Under the pieces are notes generated by a model. The model saw only the letters and a list, made by a program, of their open reading frames with translations. It was not told the DNA's origin and made no database searches. DNA of 64,000 nucleotides from the NCBI RefSeq assembly GCF_900099965.1, contig NZ_FNDJ01000042.1:16596-80595 (forward strand), read 5' to 3'. This document shows positions 16,593-23,761 of this stretch, in pieces. The stretch comes from Nonomuraea jiangxiensis. GTDB taxonomy: Bacteria > Actinomycetota > Actinomycetes > Streptosporangiales > Streptosporangiaceae. Numbering within the stretch: the first letter of the stretch is position 1; each line of letters opens with the position of its first letter. The position numbers and the translations under genes were made by a program.

Positions 16593-17293
16593 GCGTGCTC
16601 CCCACGGTAGGTCTCGTACGCGACGTAGCGCAGCCCCTTGCGTTCGAGCCGCTCGCGCATGGCGTTCACGTCCAGCCCGAGCTCGCCGGCGGCGTACCGC
16701 TCGCGCGAGCGCGACTCCTTCTCCTCGCGCGCCTTCGAGGCCGCGAGCACGGCCGCCGCCTCGGCCCGGCGGACGACCACCACGCCGTCGTCGTCGGCGA
16801 CGATCACGTCACCGGGCTCGACCAGCCGCCCGGCGCAGACGACCGGCACGTTGACCGCGCCGAGGGTCTCCTTGACGGTGCCCTCGGCCGAGACGCACTT
16901 CGACCAGGCGGGGAAGCCCATCGCCTCCAGCTCGGCGACGTCACGCACGCCGGCGTCGATCACCAGGCCGCGCACCCCGCGGGCCTTGAGCGAGGTCGCG
17001 ATCAGGTCGCCGAAGTAGCCGGCGTCCGACGGCGAGGTCGGGGCCACCACGAGGACGTCGCCGGGCCGGCACTGCTCGACGGCGACGTGGATCATCCAGT
17101 TGTCGCAGGGCGGCACGCTGACCGTGACCGCCGTGCCGGAGATGCGGGAGCCGCGGTAGACGGGGGAGAGGTAGGACGCCAGCAGCCCGGTGCGCCCCTG
17201 CGCCTCGTGGATCGTGGCGACCCCGTACGCGCCGAGGCCGTCGCGCAGGTCGGCCGGCGTGCGCGGCGGATCGGTGACGACGATGCCGGTCAA
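16589..17293 (-). CDS. ligK: 4-carboxy-4-hydroxy-2-oxoadipate aldolase (LigK-like, RraA fold)
   Basis: A 234-residue RraA-fold aldolase. Key segments are GVATIHEAQGRTG, the GTAVTVSVPPCDNWMIHVAV stretch, CRPGDVLVVAPTSP, the active-site GVRDVAEL (Arg-Asp pair) and VADDDGVVVV. These fit the HMG/CHA aldolases, which split 4-carboxy-4-hydroxy-2-oxoadipate to pyruvate and oxaloacetate with a divalent metal. The start is TTG 17293, overlapping the dehydrogenase stop as TTGA; it aligns with the usual family N-terminus and no better start exists. It sits directly upstream of ligJ, so the last two steps of the meta pathway are co-translated. Confidence 0.9.
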   Translation of the reverse strand: MTGIVVTDPPRTPADLRDGLGAYGVATIHEAQGRTGLLASYLSPVYRGSRISGTAVTVSVPPCDNWMIHVAVEQCRPGDVLVVAPTSPSDAGYFGDLIATSLKARGVRGLVIDAGVRDVAELEAMGFPAWSKCVSAEGTVKETLGAVNVPVVCAGRLVEPGDVIVADDDGVVVVRRAEAAAVLAASKAREEKESRSRERYAAGELGLDVNAMRERLERKGLRYVAYETYRGEHA

Positions 17294-18435
17294 CGTGCCA
17301 CCGCCCCGCCGGCCTGGCCGATCAGCTCGGGCATGAGTGAGATGTGGATCGCGTCCTCCGCGGTCTCGCCGGCCAGCACGCGGATGGCGTGGTCGACCTG
17401 GTCGATGCCGTAGCGGTGGGTGGCCAGCCTCTCCAGCGGGAAGCGGCGGGAGGCGAGCTGGTCGAGGGCGAGCTCGCAGGCCTTGAACGAGTGACCGCGA
17501 GCGCTCTTGATGGTGATCGCCTTCTCGGTCAGCTTCTTGACCGGGAAATCGGGGAAGGCGGCCAGCTCGCCCTGGATGAGGAGCGTGCCCTCCCGCCGTA
17601 CCAGCGCGTCGATCCCGAGCAGCACGGGCGCGGTCCCGGCGCGCGAGGTGCAGTCGAGCACGAAGTCGACCCCACGGCCGCCGGTGAGGTCCATGACCTT
17701 CTCCAGTGGGTCCTCCTGCAGGATGTCGATGACGTCGTCGGCGCCGAGCTCGCGGGCCAGGTCGAGCCGCGTCTTGTCACGGGTGGTACCGCTGACGATG
17801 ATCCGCGAGGCGCCGGCCTGCTTGCAGGCCACCACCTGGGAGAGGCCCTGCTGGCCCGGGCCCTGGATCAGCACGGTGTCGCCGTAGCCCACTCCGGCCG
17901 CCCGCAGCGCCCACTCGATCCCGTTCGACAGGGGAGTGACGAGACCGGCGAGCTCGGCGGTGACGGTGTCGGGCACACGGTGGAGCACGGCGTTCCAGGG
18001 CAGGTACATGTACTCGCCGAAGCCGCCCCACAGGGTGCCCGGGTTGTCCGCCGAGGTGTAGCCGTAGCGACGCGCGTCGGGGTTGGTGCGCCAGTCGGTG
18101 GCCTCGCAGTGGCGGTATTCGCCGATGCGACACCACTCGCAGGCGAAACAGCCGACGTAGTGCTCGACGAAGACCCGGTCGCCCTCGGTCAGGCCGTGCC
18201 GCTCCCTGAACCGGGCGCCGGCCTGGGCGATCACGCCGACGTTCTCGTGGCCCATGATCACCCGGCCGTGGATCATGCTCGGCGGGCTGGCGTACATCTT
18301 CACGTCGGTGCCGCAGATGCCCGCGACCTCGACCCGCAGCAGGGCCGAGTCATCGTCGATCGCCGGGAGAGGGAACTCTTGCATCTCGGTCGTGCCGGGC
18401 GCGACGCGCACCGCCGCGCGTACCGTCTCGCTCAT
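17290..18435 (-). CDS. Zinc-dependent alcohol/polyol dehydrogenase
   Basis: A 381-residue medium-chain dehydrogenase. The catalytic zinc site is GICGTDVK with MGHENVG. The structural zinc site is a C-x2-C-x2-C-x7-C pattern in GCFACEWCRIGEYRHC. The NAD(P) motif is VLIQGPGQQGLSQVV. ATG 18435 follows AAGGAG. It is the first gene of the operon dehydrogenase-ligK-ligJ-decarboxylase-class II aldolase, read from a promoter with a FadR-like operator. In the protocatechuate 4,5-pathway an oxidation step precedes LigJ (LigC, a different family), so this enzyme could replace it or oxidise an alcohol side chain. The substrate is unknown. Confidence 0.85.
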   Translation of the reverse strand: MSETVRAAVRVAPGTTEMQEFPLPAIDDDSALLRVEVAGICGTDVKMYASPPSMIHGRVIMGHENVGVIAQAGARFRERHGLTEGDRVFVEHYVGCFACEWCRIGEYRHCEATDWRTNPDARRYGYTSADNPGTLWGGFGEYMYLPWNAVLHRVPDTVTAELAGLVTPLSNGIEWALRAAGVGYGDTVLIQGPGQQGLSQVVACKQAGASRIIVSGTTRDKTRLDLARELGADDVIDILQEDPLEKVMDLTGGRGVDFVLDCTSRAGTAPVLLGIDALVRREGTLLIQGELAAFPDFPVKKLTEKAITIKSARGHSFKACELALDQLASRRFPLERLATHRYGIDQVDHAIRVLAGETAEDAIHISLMPELIGQAGGAVAR

Positions 18436-18451
18436 GGCTCTCCTTATGGCA

Positions 18452-18481
18452 AAATGGTCATGCCATTAGTACCATAGACCG
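18452..18481. promoter_or_regulatory. Divergent promoter with FadR-like operator g; leaderless start to the right
   Basis: AATGG-TCATG-CCATT (18453-18467) contains the regulon core GGTCATGCC (18456-18464) in the 46-bp gap between the dehydrogenase operon and the second decarboxylase-family gene. TACCAT (18470-18475) lies 6 nt before GTG 18482, which is the spacing of a -10 element to a leaderless start. No ribosome site precedes that GTG. Confidence 0.6.
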
Positions 18482-19414
18482 GTGCCTTACGTAACTCTCA
18501 CCCGAGCCCAGGGCAACAACCGGGCCGTGATCGACGGCAGCGTCGTCCCTGAGGGCTTCCCGCTCGAGTTCGCCCAGGAGGCGGTCCTCGTCCAAGGGTT
18601 CCGCAAGATGGTCCGCGACCTGGCGTACGACGTCAGCGAGATGGCGCTGACGACCTACCTGTGCGCCCGCGAGCACGGCGTCCGCTTCACCGCGCTGCCG
18701 GTCTTCCTGGTCCGCGGCTTCCACCACGGCGCGACCCTGGTGCGTCGCGACGGCTCGATCACCGCCGCCAAGCAGCTGGCCGGGCGGCGCGTCGGCGTCA
18801 ACCGCGGCTACACGGTCACCACGGGCGTCTGGGGCCGGGCGATCCTGGACACCGAGGGCGGGCTCGACCTCGACTCGGTCACGTGGGTGCGCTCGGATGA
18901 CGAGCACGTCGCCGGATACCGCCCGCCCGCGAACGTCGTCCCGGCTCCCTCGGGCCGCACCCTGGTCGACCTGCTGAAGGCGGGCGAGCTGGACGCGGTG
19001 GTCGGCGTCGGCACCGACGACCCGGACCTCATGCCGCTCATCCCCGGCCCCGGTGAGGCCGGCTTCGCCGCCCTGCGTGAGCGCGGCCTCTACCCGATCA
19101 ACCATCTCGTCGTCGTCAAGGACGACGTCCTGGCCGCCGAGCCCGGGATCGCCGCCGCCGTCTTCGAGGCCTTCGCCGAGTCCAAGCGGCGCTACGTCGA
19201 GCGGCTCCGCTCCGGGACGGTGGAGAACGCCACCGACCGGATGTACGCCCGCGTGCTGGCCGAGACCGGCGCGGACCCGTTGCCGTACGGGCTCGAGCCC
19301 AACCGGGCCGTCCTGGAGGAGCTCATGGGCCACGCCGTGCGGCAGCACATCCTCGCCACGCCGGTCCCGCTCGAAGAACTCTTCGCGCCCTCCACCCTCG
19401 ACCTGGCGGGCTGA
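18482..19414 (+). CDS. 4,5-dihydroxyphthalate decarboxylase-family protein (copy 2, diverged)
   Basis: A 310-residue paralog of the gene at 14600. It keeps the family outline: an opening PYVTLTRAQGNNRAVIDG, then RKMVRDLAYDVSEMALTTYL, LPVFLVRGFHHGATLV and YTVTTGVWGRAILD. The CGDYDRT of copy 1 is RAQGNNR here, so the active-site entrance probably differs. GTG 18482 fits the family N-terminus although no Shine-Dalgarno precedes it; a -10-like TACCAT 6 nt upstream suggests leaderless translation. An RpiB-type gene follows after 3 nt. Two members in one island suggest two successive or alternative decarboxylations. Confidence 0.8.
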   Translation: MPYVTLTRAQGNNRAVIDGSVVPEGFPLEFAQEAVLVQGFRKMVRDLAYDVSEMALTTYLCAREHGVRFTALPVFLVRGFHHGATLVRRDGSITAAKQLAGRRVGVNRGYTVTTGVWGRAILDTEGGLDLDSVTWVRSDDEHVAGYRPPANVVPAPSGRTLVDLLKAGELDAVVGVGTDDPDLMPLIPGPGEAGFAALRERGLYPINHLVVVKDDVLAAEPGIAAAVFEAFAESKRRYVERLRSGTVENATDRMYARVLAETGADPLPYGLEPNRAVLEELMGHAVRQHILATPVPLEELFAPSTLDLAG

Positions 19415-19417
19415 GGC

Positions 19418-19861
19418 ATGCGAGTCGTGATCGCGGCCGACCACAACGGCGTCCCGCTCAAGAGCCGGCTGGCCGGCTGGCTCACGGGGCGCGGCCACCT
19501 GGTCGCCGACCTCGGCGCCCACACGACCGACGTCGTCGACTACCCGCCGCTGTGCGCCGAGGTCGGGCGGCGGGTGGCCGCGGGCCACGACGACCTCGGC
19601 ATCGTCATCGGCGGAAGCGGCCAGGGCGAGGTGATCGCCTGCAACAAGGTGCGCGGCGTGCGCGCCGGTCTGGCCTACAGCCGGTTCGCGGTCGAGATCT
19701 CGCGCGGCAACAACGATGCCAACGTGATGGTGCTCGGCACCAAGGTCCTCGGCGACGACGAGGCCGAGGAACTGCTCGCGCTCTGGCTCGACACGCCGTT
19801 CAAGGGCGGCGTGCACGCGGCCCGCGTGGCGCAGATCGGCGCCCTCGAACAGCAGGGCTGA
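19418..19861 (+). CDS. rpiB: RpiB/LacAB-family sugar-phosphate isomerase
   Basis: A 147-residue protein with the RpiB pattern: MRVVIAADHNGVPLK, DYPPLCAEV, the active-site loop IGGSGQGEVIACNKVRGVRA, and ISRGNNDANVMVLG. The loop has Glu in the place used as base by mycobacterial RpiB, which lacks the Cys of E. coli RpiB. The family interconverts ribose-5-phosphate and ribulose-5-phosphate or related sugars. Why such an isomerase is co-transcribed with an aromatic decarboxylase-like gene is not clear. It could feed a side branch with the SIS-domain protein at 21580-22059. It could also act on a non-sugar keto acid. Confidence 0.82.
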   Translation: MRVVIAADHNGVPLKSRLAGWLTGRGHLVADLGAHTTDVVDYPPLCAEVGRRVAAGHDDLGIVIGGSGQGEVIACNKVRGVRAGLAYSRFAVEISRGNNDANVMVLGTKVLGDDEAEELLALWLDTPFKGGVHAARVAQIGALEQQG

Positions 19862-19894
19862 CCACCGCGGCCGCGCCGGCACCGAAGGTCAGCC
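19856..19894. terminator. Bidirectional stem-loop over two convergent stop codons
   Basis: GGCTGACC (19856-19863) and GGTCAGCC (19887-19894) are perfect complements. The left arm holds the RpiB stop and the right arm the hydrolase stop. The 23-nt loop is very GC-rich. It probably separates the converging transcripts. Confidence 0.5.
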
Positions 19895-20743
19895 GTCGTG
19901 GGCCCGGAGGAACTCCAGGATGCGGGCCGGTGCCGTCTCCGCCGTCTGCTCGGCCACCGGGACGTCCCAGTATTCGTGGACGGGCAGGCATTCCTGGAGA
20001 TAGCGCGCGGCCGAAGGGGCGTGCGAGGCGTCCTGGCCTGGCACGATCAGCGCCGGCACGCCGAGCGTCATCAGGTCCTCCGGCTCCACCCCCGGGACGG
20101 TGTCGCGGTCGAAGAGCCCGCGCACGCTGCCCGTCACGATCAGGTCGTAGCGGACCGGGTCAAGGGCGGCGTAGGCCGCCGCGAACGCCTCGTCGGTGCG
20201 GAGCGGGGCCGCCCACGGACCGACGCGCGGGTCCTTGCCGAAACCGGCCGTCGTGGCGCGGGCCAGCTCGACGACCGCGCCCAGCCCCTGCTCGGCGACG
20301 AACGCGAGGTGCCGCACGAAGCGGCGGTGCTGGGCCATCCGGTAGCGGGGCCCGCCGGCTGGGGAGAAGAGCACCATGCTACGGACCCGGGCCGGCGCCT
20401 CGACGGCGAGCGCGGCCGCCGTCGAGCAGCCCACGCAGCCCCCCATCGTGTGGGCGGAGCCGATGCCGAGGTGGTCGAGCAGCCCGAGGGCCTGCCTGAC
20501 GTACTTCTCCCAAGTGAGCCGCTCGACCCTGCCGCCCGACTGGGCGGCCTCCCGCCGATCGAAGACCACGCACGTGTAGTGCGGCGCGAACGCGTCCACG
20601 AAACCCAGCTCCCGATAGCGGCCGAAGCCGGTCCAGTTCTCCAGGCCGGAGTCGAAGCCGCCCGGGCTGAACATCAGCAGCGCAGGACCCTGGCCCACCG
20701 TCTCGTAGCGGGTGCGGATGCCGTCGAGTTCGGCGAAGGGCAT
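19889..20743 (-). CDS. Alpha/beta hydrolase with Cys nucleophile
   Basis: A 284-residue alpha/beta hydrolase. The oxyanion segment is MFSPGGFDSG. The nucleophile elbow reads MGGCVGCS, so G-x-Nuc-x-G carries Cys and not Ser, as in dienelactone hydrolases. A C-terminal His is in GQDASHAP. ATG 20743 has TAGGAG 6 nt upstream, which overlaps the stop of the PanB-like gene, so the two are coupled. It is the last gene of the operon Rieske oxygenase-SIS-PanB-hydrolase. A Cys nucleophile fits lactone or C-C hydrolysis of ring-fission products, but this is inference. Confidence 0.82.
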   Translation of the reverse strand: MPFAELDGIRTRYETVGQGPALLMFSPGGFDSGLENWTGFGRYRELGFVDAFAPHYTCVVFDRREAAQSGGRVERLTWEKYVRQALGLLDHLGIGSAHTMGGCVGCSTAAALAVEAPARVRSMVLFSPAGGPRYRMAQHRRFVRHLAFVAEQGLGAVVELARATTAGFGKDPRVGPWAAPLRTDEAFAAAYAALDPVRYDLIVTGSVRGLFDRDTVPGVEPEDLMTLGVPALIVPGQDASHAPSAARYLQECLPVHEYWDVPVAEQTAETAPARILEFLRAHDG

Positions 20744-20752
20744 GAAAGGCTC

Positions 20753-21583
20753 CTAGATCTTGATGCCGCCGCGGATCTGCCGGCCGGCGCGGATGTCGGC
20801 CGCGCACCGGCTGAGCGCGTCGTAGGCGAGCCGGGCGACGTTGAGGTAGGTGTCCGGCTCCCTGTCGAGGTTGTCGGCCGAATATCCGAGCGCCGCGGTC
20901 GTCATCCTGATCCGGCCGTCGAGCCACGGCCCGCCGCCGAAGCCGCCCAGCACCGGGATCGACACCGCCTCGACCACGGCGGGCCCGACGACGGGACCGG
21001 AGTTGGTGAAGTTGAGGGCCACGGCGCCGGCCGACTCCAGCCGCCTCGCCTCGCCGACCAGCTCGTCCAGCATCTCCTCGGGAACCTGCGCGGAACTGGC
21101 CGCCGAGTACGCGATGCCGTACTTGAGCGCGGTCTGCGGGGTGATCCCGAACTGCGCGAAGACGGGGATGCCGGCGCGGGTCACCGCCTCCACGGCCTCG
21201 GGGAAGTTCGCGGCGCCGTCGAGCTTGACCAGGTCGACGCCGGCCTCCTTGACCAGCCGGACGGCGGCGCGGACGGCACCGGCCGGGCCCTCCTGGAGCG
21301 GGCCGAAGGGGAAGTCGCAGCTGAGCAGCGCACGGGTGACGCCTCGCCGTACCGCCTTCGCGACGACGAGCATCTCCTCCATGGTGATCTCCAGCGGGTG
21401 CGGCTGACCCCAGAGGTTCACCCCGACGGTGTCGCCGACCGAGACGATCTCGACACCGACCCGGTCGGCGATGCGCGCCATCTGGTAGTCCCAGGCGACC
21501 AGGCAGACGCTCTTCTCGCCGGCGGCCTTCATCGCCTGCAGCGACGGAACGGTCACCTTGCCGGGAGCGGCCGCGGCACTCAT
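20753..21583 (-). CDS. PanB-like (ketopantoate hydroxymethyltransferase family) enzyme
   Basis: A 276-residue TIM-barrel protein of the PanB/ICL superfamily. Landmarks are VSVGDTVGVNLWG (first metal-binding Asp), LLSCDFPFGP (second Asp), VKLDGAANF and FAQFGITPQT. Authentic PanB has KLEGG at the third site, so a Glu is Asp here, which hints at altered chemistry. PanB moves a hydroxymethyl group from methylene-tetrahydrofolate to a 2-oxo acid. ATG 21583 overlaps the SIS gene stop as ATGA. In an operon with a Rieske oxygenase, which may release formaldehyde if it demethylates, a hydroxymethyl or aldol role is attractive but unproven. It is unlikely to be the housekeeping panB. Confidence 0.82.
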   Translation of the reverse strand: MSAAAAPGKVTVPSLQAMKAAGEKSVCLVAWDYQMARIADRVGVEIVSVGDTVGVNLWGQPHPLEITMEEMLVVAKAVRRGVTRALLSCDFPFGPLQEGPAGAVRAAVRLVKEAGVDLVKLDGAANFPEAVEAVTRAGIPVFAQFGITPQTALKYGIAYSAASSAQVPEEMLDELVGEARRLESAGAVALNFTNSGPVVGPAVVEAVSIPVLGGFGGGPWLDGRIRMTTAALGYSADNLDREPDTYLNVARLAYDALSRCAADIRAGRQIRGGIKI

Positions 21584-22059
21584 GCGCGGGTCGCCCTGAG
21601 CAGCTCGAACAGGTCGTCGTCCTCCGCGGGGACCAGCAGGATGCGGGTGTGGGGCCGGAGCGCGAACAGCGCCTCGCCGGTCAACCGCCCCGATGTGACG
21701 GCCAAGCCCGCCGTCATGATGCCGCGCGCCTTGCAGGCCGCGCCGATCGTCGCCGCCGCCTCCGCGTTCTCCCCGCTGGTGGAGACGAGAACGAGGGTGT
21801 TGCTGTCCTCCAGCTCCCCGGCCAGCGGCACCGTCCGCCCGGACATGGTGAGGAGGCTGTGCCCAGGGTCGGCGGCCGAGTAGAATCTGGCCTGCGCCCA
21901 CCGCATCTCCGACGCCCGGCGCACGATCTCCTCGGCCTCGACGTCCAGAGCCACCACCCGCGTGTTCCGGGCGGCCGCCAGGGGATAGTCGATCCGGAAG
22001 GCCGCCTCCTCGGCGGTCGCCGCGCGGGCGCAACTGCTGATCGGGCCGGACTGTGTCAC
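21580..22059 (-). CDS. SIS-domain sugar-phosphate isomerase-like protein
   Basis: A 159-residue protein. Its centre carries the SIS motif TLVLVSTSGENAEAA followed by CKARGIMTAGLAVTSG, as in phosphosugar-binding isomerases. It is shorter than typical 6-phospho-3-hexuloisomerase (~180 residues), and the N-terminal third is unfamiliar. GTG 22059 has AAGGAG 6 nt upstream. It lies 18 nt after the Rieske oxygenase gene and overlaps the PanB-like gene by ATGA. Together with RpiB next door this gives two sugar-phosphate-type enzymes in an aromatic island. Confidence 0.75.
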   Translation of the reverse strand: MTQSGPISSCARAATAEEAAFRIDYPLAAARNTRVVALDVEAEEIVRRASEMRWAQARFYSAADPGHSLLTMSGRTVPLAGELEDSNTLVLVSTSGENAEAAATIGAACKARGIMTAGLAVTSGRLTGEALFALRPHTRILLVPAEDDDLFELLRATRA

Positions 22060-22077
22060 GGCGTACTCCTTGGGGTC

Positions 22078-23358
22078 TCAGACGGTGGTCTGCGGGACAC
22101 CGGGCTTCGCGATCATGGCCTCGCCGATGCCTTCGACGAACGACTGGTCCGCCGGCAGCACGATGGCGACGGAGCGCACCTTCTGGTCCTGCGGGCGGTT
22201 GCCGACCGGCTCGACGCCCTCCGCGAGTGCCAGCGCCGCCTTGCGGAGCTTCTGGCGCGCCTTGATGATCCCGGCGTCGGTGGCGACCAGGCGTTCCTTG
22301 GTCCGGTCGACGATCGGGCCCATCGACTCCTGCAGCGAGGAGTCCTGGAGGGCGATGCCCTTGATCCCCGAGTACGTCTCGCCCCGGCGCTGGGCCTCGC
22401 GGTCCATCAGGTAGTCGTTGTCCCTGTTGGCGAGCGGACGGTAGTTCTCGTCATTGGCACTGTGGACACCCATCCCGGCGCGCATGGCCGCGACCTCGGT
22501 CTCGGTGAGCCGGCGGGTCGGGTGGTAGTCGAAGCTCCAGGCCCAGCAGTTCTCGTCGTCGATCGGCACCCAGAAGTGGCCGTGCACCGGATGGTCGCCG
22601 CGCGGCGGCACCATCGTGAAGTTGGGCAGCACCCACGGCGTCACGCGCCAGTAGTAGTGGCCCTCCTCGGCGTTGCGCCGGGCTCCGATGAGCAGACCGC
22701 CCTCGTAGTCGACGACCTCGAAGAACGGCTTGAGGTCGCCCTTGTTGTAGGCGTTGCCCCTCGACCCCTTGAACAGCGGATCGCTGTCGAGGCTGCCGGA
22801 GTGCAGGAAGGAGACGTGGCTGGAGTCGATGCCGCCCTCCAGGGCCTGCAGCCAGTTGCACTCCTGGAGCCGTTTGGAGGTGTAGGCCTGCCCCTCCGGC
22901 ACGGTGACGAACTCCCACTCCGGCAGCGGCGGCTGCCGGGCCGGGTCGCCGAGATAGGCCCACAGCACGTCGCCGCGCCTGACCAGGGGATAGGACTTCA
23001 GCTTCACGTTGGCGCAGAAGTTGCTGGTCTCGGGCTCGCTGGGCACCTCGATCGCCTGGCCGGTGTAGTCGTACTTCCAGCCGTGGTAGGGGCAGCGCAG
23101 GCCCCCTTCCTCGTTGCGGCCGAACCAGAGCGAGACGCCTCGGTGGGCGCAGAACTCGTCCATCAGGCCGTAGCGGCCCTCGGAGTCGCGAAAGGCGATC
23201 AGCCGCTCCGAGAGGACCTTGACGCGGACCGGTGGGCCGTCGTTCGCTGAGAGCTCCTCCGCCAGCAACACCGGCTGCCAGTAACGGCGGAACAGGTCAC
23301 CCATCGGGGTGCCTGGCCCGGTCTGGGTCAGCAGCTCGTTGATCTCGGTGCGCAGCAT
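22078..23358 (-). CDS. Rieske non-heme iron oxygenase (phthalate 4,5-dioxygenase/LigX family)
   Basis: A 426-residue oxygenase alpha subunit. The Rieske cluster motif is CAHRGVSLWFGRN then CPYHGW. The mononuclear iron site is GGIDSSHVSFLHSG. The N-terminus NELLTQTGPGTPMGDLFRRY is typical of the group annotated as phthalate 4,5-dioxygenase or aryl O-demethylase. No beta subunit gene is present, as expected for this group. ATG 23358 follows AAAGGACC. Electrons should come from the ferredoxin 79 nt upstream and the reductase at 12586. It either adds oxygen to a phthalate-like ring or removes a methyl group from a methoxylated one. Confidence 0.92.
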   Translation of the reverse strand: MLRTEINELLTQTGPGTPMGDLFRRYWQPVLLAEELSANDGPPVRVKVLSERLIAFRDSEGRYGLMDEFCAHRGVSLWFGRNEEGGLRCPYHGWKYDYTGQAIEVPSEPETSNFCANVKLKSYPLVRRGDVLWAYLGDPARQPPLPEWEFVTVPEGQAYTSKRLQECNWLQALEGGIDSSHVSFLHSGSLDSDPLFKGSRGNAYNKGDLKPFFEVVDYEGGLLIGARRNAEEGHYYWRVTPWVLPNFTMVPPRGDHPVHGHFWVPIDDENCWAWSFDYHPTRRLTETEVAAMRAGMGVHSANDENYRPLANRDNDYLMDREAQRRGETYSGIKGIALQDSSLQESMGPIVDRTKERLVATDAGIIKARQKLRKAALALAEGVEPVGNRPQDQKVRSVAIVLPADQSFVEGIGEAMIAKPGVPQTTV

Positions 23359-23387
23359 TTACGGTCCTTTCGCCCTCTAAGGGAATA

Positions 23388-23404
23388 ACTATCAGACCAT
23401 TAAC
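23388..23404. promoter_or_regulatory. FadR-like half-operator h (Rieske operon promoter)
   Basis: On the minus strand TTAATGGTCTGATA keeps the TAATGGT half of the regulon site but not the second half. It lies about 40 nt upstream of the oxygenase start. Confidence 0.45.
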
Positions 23405-23437
23405 CAGGTGGCAATGGCCGGGAGACGGGGGTGGACG

Positions 23438-23761
23438 CTAGGCCTGGGTCGGGGGCACCTCGACGACCAGGCCGTCGAGGTCGCCGGTGAGCTCGACCTG
23501 GCAGCCGAGCCGGCTCGTGGGGCGTCGGTCCTCCACGCCGAGGTCGAGCAGGTCGTCCTCGAGGTCGCCGGGACCTCCCACGCGATCTGCGAAATCGCCG
23601 CGCACCCAGACATGGCACGTGGCGCAGGAGTTGTTGCCCCCGCACTCGCCGATGATTCCCGGCACACCGTTGCGGACCGCGGCGGACATCACCGTCTCTC
23701 CGTCTGCGGCTTCGACGACGCGCTCGTCGCCCTCGGTGCTGACGTAGACCACTTTCGGCAC
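23438..23761 (-). CDS. [2Fe-2S] ferredoxin (adrenodoxin/putidaredoxin type)
   Basis: A 107-residue ferredoxin. The cluster-binding Cys pattern is C-x5-C-x2-C in GECGGNNSCATCHVWV, with the fourth Cys in RLGCQVEL. It starts PKVVYVSTEGDERVVEAADG after GTG 23761, which is fixed by AGAAGGAGG 5 nt upstream; the frame stays open further upstream without a start signal. The putidaredoxin type matches the FAD reductase at 12586. It has its own promoter with a FadR-like site and lies upstream of the Rieske oxygenase gene on the same strand. Confidence 0.93.
   Translation of the reverse strand: MPKVVYVSTEGDERVVEAADGETVMSAAVRNGVPGIIGECGGNNSCATCHVWVRGDFADRVGGPGDLEDDLLDLGVEDRRPTSRLGCQVELTGDLDGLVVEVPPTQA

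Noticed and set aside
18482..19414. Treating the decarboxylase-family copy 2 as a periplasmic ABC receptor
   Set aside because: It has the binding-protein fold but no signal peptide and no permease or ATPase partner; it aligns with the Pht5-like copy 1.
21584..22033. A 426-codon version of the PanB-like gene
   Set aside because: The extra 150 residues are antisense-like and overlap the SIS gene on the same strand. ATG 21583 with ATGA overlap is the natural start.
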